Assembly (NCBI RefSeq): GCF_032854445.1
Contig: NC_088295.1
Location: 32,601,385 to 32,665,384 of the forward strand
Direction: 5' to 3'
From: Liolophura sinensis
Taxonomy: Eukaryota; Mollusca; Polyplacophora; Chitonida; Chitonidae
Length of the DNA: 64,000 bases
Made by a program: the position numbers and the translations under genes. Position 1 is the first letter of the stretch, and the number at the start of each line of letters is the position of its first letter. Under the pieces are notes generated by a model that was given only the letters and a program-made list of their open reading frames with translations, did no database searches and was not told where the DNA came from. Below, piece after piece: positions 24,601 through 34,200 of this stretch.

Positions 24601-26091
24601 AAAAATCTCAATAAATCTGACAGATATTCAACTTCTCCTAAAGAAAAATAAAAAGCATTAATTGTTTGAATCTTACTTGGCGCAGTTGTAGGAGCAGGAG
24701 TAGAGGTGGATGGCGCTTCTGTTGGTGTTAATGATGATGTCGTCCCATACACATAAGCTTGTGGGAATACCTGGAAACCAGAGCACTCTGTCAGTGTGCG
24801 GTTTACTTTGCTTCATGATCAATATTTATTTATTTACTTAATTAGTATTTTACGCCTTACTCAAGAATACCTTCACTTATACGACAATGGGCAGCATAAT
24901 AGTGGGAGGAAACCAGTCAGCGCACGAGGGGAAATCCACAACCATCCGCAGATTGCTGGCAGATCTGCCCACATGCTGCCAGAAAGGGGCATGAGCTGTC
25001 ATGATCAAAAAATATACATATTCAATATACCTCACAGATGTTATAGATGAATAAAACTATTCTCTTTAACAGTGTATAAAAGAGAATGTATAAAAGAGAC
25101 AAAATAACTAATAATAATCAAAAAGAGAAACCCCAAATAAATTTTATTTGATTTATTTGATTAGTGTTTTACGCTGTACTCAAGAATATTTCACTTGTAC
25201 AACGGAGGCCAGCCATTATGGTGGAAGGAAACTTGGCAGAAACCAACTGAGCCACAAAGACCCCCCAACTAAAACTTCTTTCTATGTTGCCTCTTCCTGT
25301 AATTCCTCTAAATACTTGGAAACTCAGAACATGTGGATTTCTCAGCCCAAACAAGTATTTTGTGTCAATTAATTCATCTACATGTAACTATAATGAGATG
25401 TTGACTGATGTCCAAAGTGGGACATATTTCGTCACATTATGGGGTATCTTGGAACGTAATCCACTGAGGCTTTAACAGTGCATATAAATGTTCCAGTGAG
25501 TAGACCACATATGTACAATACAAAACCGCAGCACAGATGACCACACCATGCAACTAAAAAATTTATGACGCGGGTAGGTCCTACATACACATACTGAACT
25601 GATTGTCATGAAAATTAAGGCAGTACAAGTTTAGGTCCTTAAGGAAGATGTATACAAAAACTTCACAGGAATCAGTACAGTGCTTTCAAAGTCATTTTTA
25701 CATTTAAGTACAGTAACCCATGTACATACATGATTTCCTGTAAGATTTTTACACTCTAAATGGACTTTTCACAAGTCAGAAGCAAAAAAAAACAAAAAAA
25801 CAAAAAAAAAACAAAAAGCACTTGGACAAAGCTGTAAGCTCCCTGTGATGTTAACAGCCAGGTTATGTCTGTTTACCTCTTATTTGAGGTCAATGTCCAT
25901 GCAGATATAGGATCTGTTGGTTTTACTTTCTGTCAATACATGTGCATGTTTTTAGTTACAGATCTCACCAGTACGACCAGTGTCCCCAGAGTGATCCACC
26001 ACTTGTCATGGAACATGATTGGTGACGCTGCTCTCCCCTAGGTTCAATTCACACATTCCACAACCAAACCAGGAAGTTCTACAGGCAGCAC
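349..26091 (-). CDS. Gene B: secreted/membrane FN3-array protein, 5' end and ten exons, 3' partial
   Basis: Exons with consistent phases: 26016..25969, 24770..24677, 16666..16355, 14462..14151, 12258..11947, 10060..9749, 7862..7551, 5658..5347, 3460..3149 and 660..349. The mature protein starts with a Thr/Pro-rich linker followed by eight near-identical 104-residue FN3 domains. The gene runs off the left edge, so its membrane and cytosolic parts are unseen. Since the FN3 exon and intron repeat are shared with gene A, it is probably a paralogous receptor in head-to-tail orientation. In-frame TAG at 26040..26038 fixes the start codon at 26016. The range includes the apparent 5' UTR up to an acceptor at 26092. 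Confidence 0.86.
1011..1612. repeat. 602-bp segment present only in long units
   Basis: Bounded by the direct repeat CATGTT (1011-1016 and 1613-1618). Short units have a single CATGTT joined directly, which accounts for the 2800 and 2198 spacing difference exactly. It is also present at about 59078-59680 and 61876-62480. It looks like a microhomology deletion in the ancestor of the short units, not an insertion, because no target duplication or element ends are seen. Confidence 0.85.
1916..2400. repeat. Intronic GAGGTRYA minisatellite with palindromes (one per unit)
   Basis: Degenerate repeats of about 60-70 bp built on TTTCAAAGTTTC..AGGTGT..TTGAGGTACA. The block ends with perfect palindromes GGGGTGTACACCCC (2302-2315) and TGAGGTGTACACCTCA (2383-2398). 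Equivalent blocks lie near 4114-4597, 6312-6796, 8516-9000, 10714-11197, 12912-13396, 15116-15600, 59983-60462 and 62779-63260. In most units TGAGGTATAG is matched about 130 bases on by CTATACCTCA, so the block could form a foldback. Confidence 0.85.
3149..3460 (-). CDS. Gene B FN3 exon 7 (type A)
   Basis: A 312-bp phase 1-1 type A exon. The intron unit to its left (toward exon 8) is the long 2.8-kb form, which keeps the 602-bp segment at 1011-1612. Confidence 0.9.
5347..5658 (-). CDS. Gene B FN3 exon 6 (type A)
   Basis: A 312-bp phase 1-1 type A exon with intact splice sites. It lies 2198 bases from the next copy on its left. Confidence 0.9.
7551..7862 (-). CDS. Gene B FN3 exon 5 (type B)
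   Basis: A 312-bp phase 1-1 type B exon with the NVT sequon and LSAGRYDGLRVQLYGGQGST. It is the third member of the first 6600-bp block. Confidence 0.9.
9749..10060 (-). CDS. Gene B FN3 exon 4 (type A)
   Basis: A 312-bp phase 1-1 type A exon. By eye it is identical to the copies at 3149, 5347 and 11947, so selection or conversion acts on the exon and intron together. Confidence 0.9.
11947..12258 (-). CDS. Gene B FN3 exon 3 (type A)
   Basis: A 312-bp phase 1-1 exon, type A (GIKGVTAETVHNGTEKTITV). Its start differs from type B (GVEIQSITTISVQVKV against GVEILSITTNSVEVKV). Acceptor and donor are intact. Confidence 0.9.
14151..14462 (-). CDS. Gene B FN3 exon 2 (type B)
   Basis: A 312-bp phase 1-1 exon with the NVT sequon. 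The copy exactly 6600 bases away at 7551 has the same protein sequence over the part compared. It reads VEVKVTL with a GTA codon, so no start-like codon is visible, but the frame is open through the whole exon. Confidence 0.9.
16355..16666 (-). CDS. Gene B FN3 exon 1 (type B)
   Basis: A 312-bp phase 1-1 exon, the first FN3 domain of the protein. Type B copies have WIKNVTAETVNNGDQ, which creates an NVT glycosylation sequon missing from type A (GIKGVTAET). This copy alone reads SVFIGQSSPE where the other type B copies have SVFSGQSSPE. The repeat match ends just upstream, at about 16754. Confidence 0.9.
18296..18450 (+). mobile_element. Decayed tRNA-headed SINE, family 3-like
   Basis: CATAGTCTATTGGTTAAAAG resembles box A, and GTGGGTTTACACCC sits where box B is expected. 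The spacing and the shared GGTTAAA..CTTGTCTTT relate it to the copy at 49560-49806. The 3' limit is uncertain. Confidence 0.45.
19707..20066 (-). mobile_element. tRNA-headed SINE, family 2 (full length)
   Basis: Flanked by a 14-bp target duplication CAAATGTCAAAGAG (19693-19706 and 20067-20080). On the minus strand the head reads GGCCCGGATAGCAAAGTTGG (box A) with GGATCAATCCTTGATC near box B. The tail ends AAACCCCAAGCACTCACTCA. Related copies are at 22463-23653, 33845-34200 and, as a tail only, 51191-51230. Confidence 0.88.
20085..20780. repeat. Degenerate tandem repeat in gene B intron 2
   Basis: Four to five diverged copies of a segment with the order CATC.TCTGTGTATGTAT, ATCCACCAAAAATTAAAACT, GGAGTT.TAGCCC, ATATCTATTTA and GTTACCATGGAAAC. 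The spacing is roughly 150-190 bases. It adjoins the SINE ending at 20066. I see no coding potential. Confidence 0.6.
22463..23653 (+). mobile_element. SINE family 2 copy interrupted by a MITE
   Basis: The 12-bp duplication TCAGGGCCCAAG (22451-22462 and 23654-23665) flanks the whole composite. The SINE head starts at 22463 (GCCCTTGATA), is cut at 22476, and resumes at 23308-23310 with GATAGCACAGTTGG and box B-like ACTCAATCCTGG. Its tail, CCCCAAGCACTCGCTCACTC, matches the other family 2 copies. Confidence 0.78.
22477..23307. mobile_element. Non-autonomous DNA transposon (MITE) with CAGGGTTC ends
   Basis: The terminal inverted repeats are CAGGGTTCACACG at the left and its near-complement CGTGCGAACCCTG at the right. 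The left flank ends TTGATA and the right flank starts ATGATA, consistent with a short, decayed target duplication in the SINE head. CAGGG-type ends suggest the hAT group, but no transposase is present. The 136-codon open frame inside matches nothing I know. Confidence 0.65.
24677..24770 (-). CDS. Gene B exon 2: end of signal peptide and Thr/Pro-rich linker
   Basis: A 94-bp exon, phase 0 in and phase 1 out, from GTTTCCAG|GTATTC to GCGCCAA|GTAAGA. It reads VFPQAYVYGTTSSLTPTEAP then STSTPAPTTAP, a mucin-like stretch likely to carry O-glycans. It joins (A|CT, Thr) to any copy of the FN3 exon, whose first codon is always split that way. Confidence 0.86.
24825..25000 (-). mobile_element. SINE family 1 fragment near gene B exon 2
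   Basis: The minus-strand body ends in GTATAAGTGAAGGTATTC and GGCGTAAAATACTAATTAAG, with the (AAAT)n tail at the low end. The tRNA-like head is lost or unrecognisable near 25000. It lies in gene B intron 1, 55 bases upstream of the exon 2 acceptor side. Confidence 0.72.
25135..25265 (-). mobile_element. SINE family 1 3' fragment
   Basis: It carries the tail-side portion only: CAAATAAATCAAATAAAAT, GTACAGCGTAAAACACTAAT and CACCATAATGGCTGGCCTCC on the minus strand. It sits about 135 bases from the fragment at 24825-25000, in the same orientation. Confidence 0.7.
25969..26091 (-). CDS. Gene B exon 1 (coding): signal peptide start
   Basis: The 5' UTR begins after CCCACAG at 26092 and the ATG is at 26016..26014. 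The exon encodes MFHDKWWITLGTLVVL and ends in phase 0 at CTG|GTGAGA. With the next exon's VFPQAYVYG this gives a typical signal peptide of about 25 residues: a short basic start, a hydrophobic core and small residues near the cut. The acceptor implies at least one upstream non-coding exon. Confidence 0.83.
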
Positions 26092-27417
26092 CTGTGGGAC
26101 AAAGGCATGCATGTACATGTAGTTATAGGTTAACACCACGAGTATAGATCTGGATGGGATCAGCTCCACAGTATGAACGAAAAGAATGAAGATATAAAGT
26201 CTCAGTTGTTTGTAGCACAGCCAACCTCATGTATTAAGATACGTATAGTCCTCTTTGGGAAATTTTGATCAGCTACATGTATCTAGGCAGCTTGTTCACT
26301 TCAAGAGCATGTAATTTTCACTCAAGTTATCCTGTAAGTCTACGTTAACTGAATAAGCCTAAATTTCTATTTCTGAAATTTCTGCGATTTTAAATTTTCT
26401 AGAAAACGGCAATAAACATTGTCCAATAAGAATAATTTTAGAACTCTGGACACCAACAACAGGCTTCCAGCTTTCAGCCTGAAAGCCTAATAACCAAGTT
26501 GGTTATGGAAAATTTTGGCTTGTTAATGTTAGGGATTTATAGTGTTTTATAGTCACATGTAATGTCAATACCTGTATACATGCTACGGTGACCAAGATAA
26601 TACAAATGCTGCTCTCTGCTGTTACATTATGATACCAGAACCCTTTTTAATTAAATGCTTGTTGGTTTAGATTTTGAAAGCCATAAATACAGTCAGTTTA
26701 AATTAACTTTAAACTAACTTTAGGAATACCTGATTTCTTTATAGTGATTGATACAAACTTGCCAGGTTTGCTGATGTCCTAATCATATTTGACGACTAAC
26801 AAGGAAAAAAATTCATTTTTTTTTTGTTTTTCATTTAAAATTTAAACTCTGCATCCTTAATTCTCTCAAAGTATATATTCTTTCACTGTAAAGTGAAATA
26901 TCAAGAATAATATGTTGTGTACTTTCTCTTACCTGTTCCTCACACTCTTTCATGTGCTTAATAAATCAAACCCGCACAGGAAAACTTACATGTATACATA
27001 TACGTATATCTGTTACCTGTACTGTCTGCAGTTAGCGACAATCTTAAAACCTAATAGCATTGTTGATCTACAAGCAGCTCCATGAAATGTAAACTCAACA
27101 AAGTCACTTCTGGTTGTCCAGTTTGCAAAGAATTTAAAATATATACTTGTACAGGAGTACAGGGCGTTTCCCTTTTATACATAGCAAGAGGAAAATTTCA
27201 ATAGACTACCTTTATTATATAAACTATAACTATAAATGTGGTCCAATAAAATCAGTCATATCGTAGCATGTGACAGTCCTGTATTTGGAGCAATATTGGA
27301 TCCTGAGGAGTCCTATTATTTTCATACTGTACAGTAGCAATGGGAAGGTAGCATATTTTTTTAATCAAGTAAGGTGGCCGCAGGCGCTAGTGTGAAGCAG
27401 GACCTCGATCTATTGCT

Positions 27418-27813
27418 ATGTCAAAAATGTGTACAACATTAGTTTCTAATGTAACGTCATTCTGTCTTTATTGCAACGTCATAATGATGAGCTGGGAAAC
27501 GCTTGACGTCAATAAAATGGCATCAAGGTCCTGCTGTCTGCTGTTTGTCAGGTTCCCACGAAGGGAGGTAACTTTATATGCTAAACATTTGGGGGCGCTG
27601 CGGTGTGTATCGTTTGCTGGCCATGTTTCCGCAAACATTGACAAGGTTGAAATGTTGACTGAGGAATATATTCCATTATTTGCTGATTTCCAAATTCTGC
27701 AAAATACTACTGCCAAGCTCAAGAAGGATATTCAAGCAGCGTACAGACAGCATTACCCGACCAGAACATGCAGGGAGATCATCCACTCCCGGCCAGTTGA
27801 AACTGTATTGTGA
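27418..27813 (+). CDS. Unassigned open frame, possible exon (low confidence)
   Basis: 131 codons on the plus strand. The later part (KVEMLTEEYIPLFADFQILQ, then NTTAKLKKDIQAAYRQHY) has a natural-looking composition and could start at the internal Met near 27651. I recognise no family and no clear splice donor at its end. A palindromic TGACGTCA (27504-27511) lies upstream of that Met and resembles a CRE element. It may be a first exon, a relic or chance. Confidence 0.25.
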   Translation: MSKMCTTLVSNVTSFCLYCNVIMMSWETLDVNKMASRSCCLLFVRFPRREVTLYAKHLGALRCVSFAGHVSANIDKVEMLTEEYIPLFADFQILQNTTAKLKKDIQAAYRQHYPTRTCREIIHSRPVETVL

Positions 27814-28235
27814 ATCTTCGGTCGTTATTTGTATGGGAGGTGGAAGTCATTGGACAGGTCGAGCTATATAATAAATAAGTCACTGTGAAGTGTTTTGTAC
27901 ATTAAGGAGTGGTACTGTACTTGTCCATGTTGTGTCAGAAATCTGCACTGGGAGCCTATGGCTGCGGTTAGCAGATGGGGAAAATGAATGACATCATGGG
28001 AAGAAGGTATCGGGAAATAAAGATCGACATGAATGGAAAAAAAGATATTCGAGAACCTACGATGTGTGATAATAATCAGAAATTGTAGTATGATAGACAA
28101 TAGAACAATATGGCATAAAACTATGCATATCAACAAAGCGTCGTTTTTGAAGCTTGCAGCGCTATCTGCCATGTCTATGGTCTTGAAAAGCATGTGTGCT
28201 CCTGCAATAAGTCATACTGTTTATGTATGTGCTTG

Positions 28236-28266
28236 AAAACTAACCGACTGAGCCACGGAGGCCCTG
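28236..28266 (-). mobile_element. SINE family 1 head fragment
   Basis: On the minus strand GGGCCTCCGTGGCTCAGTCGG matches the tRNA-like head of the SINE at 33470 almost exactly. No body follows. It is too short and incomplete to be a tRNA gene. Confidence 0.6.
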
Positions 28267-29169
28267 TATAGAGTTTTGAAAGGCACTTGCTAAGTCACCT
28301 AGTATGACCTAGTTTAAAAGTATATTGTATAGAATATCCAGTTCTTGTCAAAGGTAGCAGTGTGTACATGCGTAACTGAATATATCTCAAGACTAGTTCT
28401 AGAGCTGGCTTAGGCGGGGTGGGGGAACACGCATGTAGAGGGTGGGGGAACACGCATGTAGAGGGTGTGTGGTGTTATCCCGTTAGTATACCTGTACTGT
28501 ACATGTAATTATGTAAACGCATATGTAGGCCTACCCCACATGGACTTCAATGATACACCTTTCCGTCTGTGGGCCTATGCATATACATATGATGTCTGTA
28601 CATGTACGTAGGCAAATGTTGGGTAAACTTAACTGCCATTCAGTATAGTATTACATGTATTTAACTAATATATATGTGCAATACTTTAAAACCAGTCCCT
28701 TGTAGTTTTGCAACTGTATGTACCATTTGACGGAAATAAACTCACACATGTCAGTAAGGTCAGAAATGAAAATCTAATGATTAATAGTGAATATTAAAGT
28801 AATGAGAGAGAAAGAGAAGAAAATAATAAGAGAGAAAGAGAAGAAAAAAACATTCAGTAGAAATTTACCAGTACACATGTAACAACGTTACCGACAATAC
28901 AGGCATGGAAAAGGCAGTTTTACCTTGCAGTTGCAACTGATGACAGAGATACATGTAGGCCTAAAACATGTGGGCAGCCTGTAGAGGTAAGTTGTCTCAG
29001 CAGAGCTTGGGCAGTTCATGGACGTGTCACAACCACACGTAAGTCTAACCCTCGTCCTCGTGTTACCACAGGCACCGAAAAATCTGAATTCATGGTGTAT
29101 ACTGTCAACTTGTGTAGCTACTTCAACCAGGAAGTTAGGTTGTCTATTACGGTGGGCCAGACGTGTCCT

Positions 29170-29400
29170 CTGTTACACTTACGCATAAAACGCACGTGAA
29201 CTCAACCGGAACTAGTTAACTATTTTGTCGTCTGCTCGCTCTGAAATCCCATACTCTCATGCATGAAAAACACTTGACGTTGTTGTGGCACCTTGTTCTC
29301 TCCCCTGACCATGGTTTCAAAGCGTCATTGGAACGCACCCACGCGGCAAAATGGACTTTGCGCCACAGCACATCGCACCGTCTTTATCGTCATGTCTGCT
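29170..29400 (-). promoter_or_regulatory. Candidate upstream non-coding exon/promoter region of gene B
   Basis: Gene B's start exon has an acceptor at 26092, so an upstream exon is required. This stretch is richer in CpG than its surroundings and has a strong minus-strand donor (TTATGC|GTAAGTGT near 29185). No TATA box or initiator is convincing. Treat it as a candidate only. Confidence 0.25.
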
Positions 29401-32400
29401 GTTACATATAGCTATTTGTACAACATAAACTTTGCTGTCGATGATAAATGTTGACAAATAGATATCCTAGAGGCCTTACAAAATTCTAATAACCTTTGAT
29501 CTGTGATAGTCCTCTAAGCATGTTTTTACCCACAGTGCTCAGAGATTTTGTTGGTCACCTATAAATTGCAAAGTTGCATTAGTTTTCACGACTATATATC
29601 ATCAACCTAAAAGAAAAAAAAAAGACCACGCGGTAGGCTTAAACGATGGGTGATCTTTCGAAACGTGTTAACTTTGGGAAAATTAATCACTTGGGACAAA
29701 ACGGACCTCAGTGGGGAGGGCCAAAACCCGATCCACAGTCCATTTTGCCCCGTTGCCTCATATTCTCAATTAAATACCCTAATTTAGGCAAACGCTCTCT
29801 TGTTCATTAAAGAATACATACCAATTTGAAAACAACAATCATAGCAAATCAGAAGAAACATGGGGAACCCCATTATTTAGGCGTATATAAACGTATGTGA
29901 TATAGGCCCCTAAGATGTTTAACATATATGAAGAGTGTATAATGTACCGGTACACTTTCACAGCTGGCTGAAATTGTACGGTAGTTTACGATGACAAATT
30001 ATTATAAAACTCCCAGCCCTTTGCATATTTTTTTTCCTCATTCATATTGCAAAATTATCCAAGCTGAAAACATGTCGTAAACTATAGGTCCTACGCCGAA
30101 ATATCGAGTAGACCCACAAGAAAACACAACATTTCATGAATATTATCTGTGGGACGCAGATATTCCAATCTGGTTTATATTTGACTTCTCATTCTAAAAT
30201 TTGAACTCTTCCACATTCACTGCATGTACTCAAACGGACAACAAAAACTAATTACGTGCATTGTATTCAACCATTGGAACCATATATAGCCTGTAGTAGG
30301 CCTAAACCATGGAACAGTCCGTCACTTATCGCTTCGACACCGGGTAGTGCATGACAAGCTGCTTAACCACAATAGTATGCATACAGAAACATTTCATTTA
30401 ACAACAAACCAGAACAGACAAAAGAAAATGAAGGAAAAAGTACCAACACGAGTACCTGCTATATATACATTTAACACATTTAACAAATGAGTTCATAGTG
30501 ATCTAGCATAGTGCAACCTCTGACCTTGCTGACCGTGTGATCCTTGTATAATTCATTTATATATTGCTATTTAGACGGATTTACATATTTTAATTATCCA
30601 TGGATATGTTTTAAATAGCTACAAGTATATATACTTGTACCACCTTTTTAATTTTTTTTTTAATATATCTATATGTGAGAATTGGATATATACAATTTCA
30701 GAAAAATGAATTATATTAATAAAGAAATATATATATATGAATATCATGGAACATTTGTCTGAAATCATATTGGAATTCATACAGGGGCTTATTATATATT
30801 TTACTTTAAAGCTAAAAAATATATTCAGAATTAATACCATGCATTGACCTACATATTAAAAAGTAAAACCAAAGTTACACGTCTGAGTTTATGTTTGTGT
30901 TATGGGCCGAGTAAACGCATTTCAACTCCAGCCTGGGATGGTGTTAAGGAGTCCTTCCTCACACTTCCATGACTTATATGTATATGTAAATGCAGGCAAC
31001 GCTTGTTAATCAACAAACTGAATTCATTATCTAAGTCTTTCTAATTCATTCTAACAACTCTTGTCTTATACGTTAACATCAAGCATGTTTTATGGTTAAA
31101 GTTCATCTGCTAAGTAAATGTGAAAAAGGTTATGGAAAACACTGTATATAGAAGTGAAAAAATGGATATTTGTGCCTTTTTCACATCGGTATGCATGCGT
31201 GAGTCTACCATAGCTGTTGTACAGTTATTTATATCATTTGTGGCTATGAATATTACACGGTGTGTGTCACCAATCGTTTGTTTGCACTATTCAAACAAAA
31301 AGAATAAAAAACATAACACTAGTACAGAGTTACGGGTGAAATGTCTAATGCCTGTTTTACCCCGACGAATATGGCTTAAAACGGACTTTTCTCATCTGAG
31401 CATTTTTTCACCTATACTCTCGCAACCGTCGACACATGAGGTTCCTGGCTATGTTTATAATGAAAGTTTAAGTAGTCTAATTATTATAACATGCTCGTTT
31501 GTACATTGTTCATGGAACTATACTGAGACTCGCACCTGAGCCTCCAAAGTTGGCTAGTCAGTTATGCCCCGCAGAAGCCTATTACCCATTAATAGTTAAT
31601 TAATTAATTTTATGGTTAAAAGACTTCTGAAAAAAGCCTACACCAGCGCAAGAAATCGTTTTATTTCTTGAATAAAACAGAGTGGAAAAATTTATCGCAA
31701 GTCAAAAAAATATGTTAGCCTCTATACGTAGGAATTGTTGTCGCCTAGTCTCGAGTGTTGATTTTTGCACGTGTTTGCAGATCCATAAATCACTGTGCTC
31801 CTAGACATTACACTATTGTAGTTCAGGACCCAAGGTCCGCTTTTTTCACAAATCGGTGTGCATTTCAAAATGAATGAACCTAAAGGTAACCTACGTTACT
31901 GTCGCCGTATGTAGGCTACACAGAGATGTTTGAGTTCAGAAAACGATAATGATGTAATAGTACAGCTATGCCTAATTCAGGTCATGAAGTCAAAATTCCT
32001 GACTAAAGGCTCACTGTTTTATGCACTGAAACATGCAAAACGGGCTCAGTAATTTCACTGCAGCTTTTTTTACTTTATGTCGCCCTTTTTCAGCATTGAA
32101 CCACTTATCTTTGTCATAAAATAGCAGTTAAATGGCACCTATACATGATTGACACTCATTTTAAACTACCTTTGAGGTATTATTTTACAACAAGAATCGA
32201 ATCATTTCAGCTGCGAACTCATTTTCCCATGTTCATCATTTACCCATCCTCAGCCAAGAGTAGAGAGAGACAATAAAAAAGCTGCAGTGAAAATACTGCA
32301 AATATGGCTAAGACTGTAGGCCTAACGTACGATTGGGCCTACCTAGGCTTATACAAATCAAAGATATGGATAAGGCCTATGTGGGGTTAGGCGCTATTAA

Positions 32401-32860
32401 CCATATAGGCTACACATCACGTATTATAAGAGCGCTAATAACCTGACACAAACAGGCCATGCTATAACATTTTTCTTGTGAGATGAGAAATAAAAGTGTC
32501 AGCATTTCAGTATTATATCACTTGAAATGTTCGTTACTACTGGTAACCAGAATATGAAACCAGAGACTCAAGCAAGCGACTGCCAAAAATCTACCAAAAT
32601 CCCGCAAACGTCCAGAAGTCAAGCTAGGGTTGACATTCAGATGGCCGGTCTCTAGAATGTACAAGGCAGTAAAATTCGCCGGCGGTTAATTCTCGAAAGA
32701 ATCTCCTTGAAGAATTGAAGAACTGAAGAACGCCAATGAAGAAACAAATGAAACGACATTAGTCGTTCACAACTTGGGAAATCTGATGTGAAGAAATCTA
32801 ACAGACAGAAAACACACGGGTTCTAACTGACTACCTGTCAAATCATCACACAAAATTTCA

Positions 32861-33169
32861 ATGTTTTGTAGAATGCGTCCGAAGCAAATTTTGTTAACAA
32901 GGTTTATAAGCCGGAGAGTTGCCTGTGTACTTAAACACCAAAATATGGCCGTTGTACCCACAGCTATGAAGCTGTATGAAGGGGATGTAAAGGTGTCCAC
33001 AAATCCGGAGGCTTACTTTAAAGGCCTCGAACCAATAGACACGGTGATTGCAGAAGGAATGTCAGACGCCATGAAGTATATATGGACAGTGGAAAAGGGT
33101 ATCGGTTACAGAGAAATTAAGGGAAAAGTCAAGAATGTCATGAGGATATTCGAGTCAGAGATATAGTTT
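32861..33169 (+). pseudogene. Open frame that may be the 5' part of the transposase-like pseudogene
   Basis: It encodes about 101 codons including MKLYEGDVKVSTNPEAYFKG and ends FESEI-stop, immediately before the recognised pseudogene. Strand and spacing fit, but I recognise no motif. It could also be an unrelated open stretch. Confidence 0.35.
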
Positions 33170-33469
33170 TTGGTGCCCCTAAAAATCAGACCTTCGATTT
33201 TAGGGAACACGTTGGTGAAAGCAGTTTGATGAGATACGACCGAAGCTTTCCCCATTATACTAAAAATAGACTTTGTGGAAAACTTCAATTGCAAATCAGT
33301 GGAGGAAATCCAGTCAGCTTATTGGAACCAGACCAGTGATACTCTGCATCCGATTGTGGCTTACTTTGTAAACGAGGAAAGTGAACTGGGACACAAAGGT
33401 TTCATTGTTGTTTCTGACGAACTTTCACACTCCACAGTGACAGTTCACGTAATATTGGATGCAATAATA

Positions 33470-33732
33470 GGGGGGCCTCCGTGGTTCAGTCGGTTAGCGC
33501 GCTAGCGCAGCGTAATGACCCAGGAGCCTCTCACCAATGCAGTCGCTGTGAGTTCAAGTCCAGTTTATGCTGACTTCCTTTCCGGCCGTACGTGGGAAGG
33601 TCTGACAGCAGCCTGCGGATGGTCGTGGGTTTTCACCGGGCTGTACCCGGTTTCCTCCCACCATAATGCTGGCCGCCGTCGTATAAGTGAAATATTCTTG
33701 AGTAAGGCGTAAAACACCAATTAAATAAATAA
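33470..33732 (+). mobile_element. tRNA-headed SINE, family 1 (full length)
   Basis: A 16-bp target duplication ATTGGATGCAATAATA lies at 33454-33469 and 33733-33748. The head GCCTCCGTGGTTCAGTCGG (box A) and GAGTTCAAGTCC (box B) are tRNA-like. The body contains GGTTTCCTCCCACCATAATG and the 3' end GGCGTAAAACACCAATTAAA with an (AAAT)n tail. It interrupts the transposase-like pseudogene. Confidence 0.92.
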
Positions 33733-33844
33733 ATTGGATGCAATAATACAAGAGGTGAAAGCGATTGACATTCAGATAGAGGTTGTGCATTACTGGACAG
33801 GTTATCCCAAAAGCCTGTGCCGAAATAAATAGATATTTTCTACC

Positions 33845-34200
33845 GTGGAACCACCCCGATAGCACAGTTGGCAGATAGTTCCGCTTCGGGAGGGGTAGAT
33901 TCAGGGTCAATCCTGGGTCGGGTCACACCTAAGACTTTAAAAGAGCAAGTTGCAGCTTCCTTGCTTGGCGTTCAGCATGAAGCGATAGTGCAACTTCTAG
34001 TTGACCCGTATCGGTATAATGGCTCCGGCGGGGCGGCTTACTTGCCTTCGATAAGGCGTCTCACTGAACCAGCACTAGATAAAGAGCGGTGAAAATCCGT
34101 CCTGCAACAAGGAGGCACATTACATGCACTCTAAAGATTCCTTTGTTAAAAATTGTTAAGTACAACGTTAAACCCCAAGCACTCACTTACTCAGTCACTC
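33845..34200 (+). mobile_element. tRNA-headed SINE, family 2, inside the transposase-like pseudogene
   Basis: The head is CCCCGATAGCACAGTTGG (box A) with GGGTCAATCCTGG (box B-like), and the tail AAACCCCAAGCACTCACTTA. The flanks TCTACCGT and TCTATCGT are a plausible target duplication with one mismatch. The reading frame of the host pseudogene resumes just after it. Confidence 0.82.

Larger units (their letters stand above)
16755..24676 (-). other. Gene B intron 2 (8 kb)
   Basis: It runs from the exon 2 donor (24676) to the first FN3 acceptor (16667). Apart from the SINEs, the MITE and the degenerate tandem repeat listed separately, I found no exon, RNA gene or open frame that stands out. The phase match across it (A|CT) indicates that no obligatory exon is missing. 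Confidence 0.6.
26100..32860. other. Intergenic region upstream of gene B, largely unassigned
   Basis: AT-rich sequence with several small direct repeats (a 25-bp GGTGGGGGAACACGCATGTAG unit twice at 28425-28470; a GAGAGAAAGAGAAGAAAA pair at 28805-28850). Open frames here (for example 31120-31539 and 30619-30840) lack recognisable motifs and look like chance frames in AT-rich DNA. Confidence 0.5.

Noticed and set aside
30619-30840. Minus-strand hydrophobic 73-codon frame
   Set aside because: Low-complexity AT sequence (ATATAT runs) produces Ile/Phe/Tyr-rich frames by chance.
31120-31539. 139-codon plus-strand frame
   Set aside because: It needs a GTG start, has no known motif, no splice context and ordinary AT-rich composition.
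33470-33560. tRNA gene suggested by A- and B-box sequences (also 23310, 33850, 49730)
   Set aside because: The heads do not fold into complete tRNAs by eye and are followed by SINE bodies, tails and target duplications.
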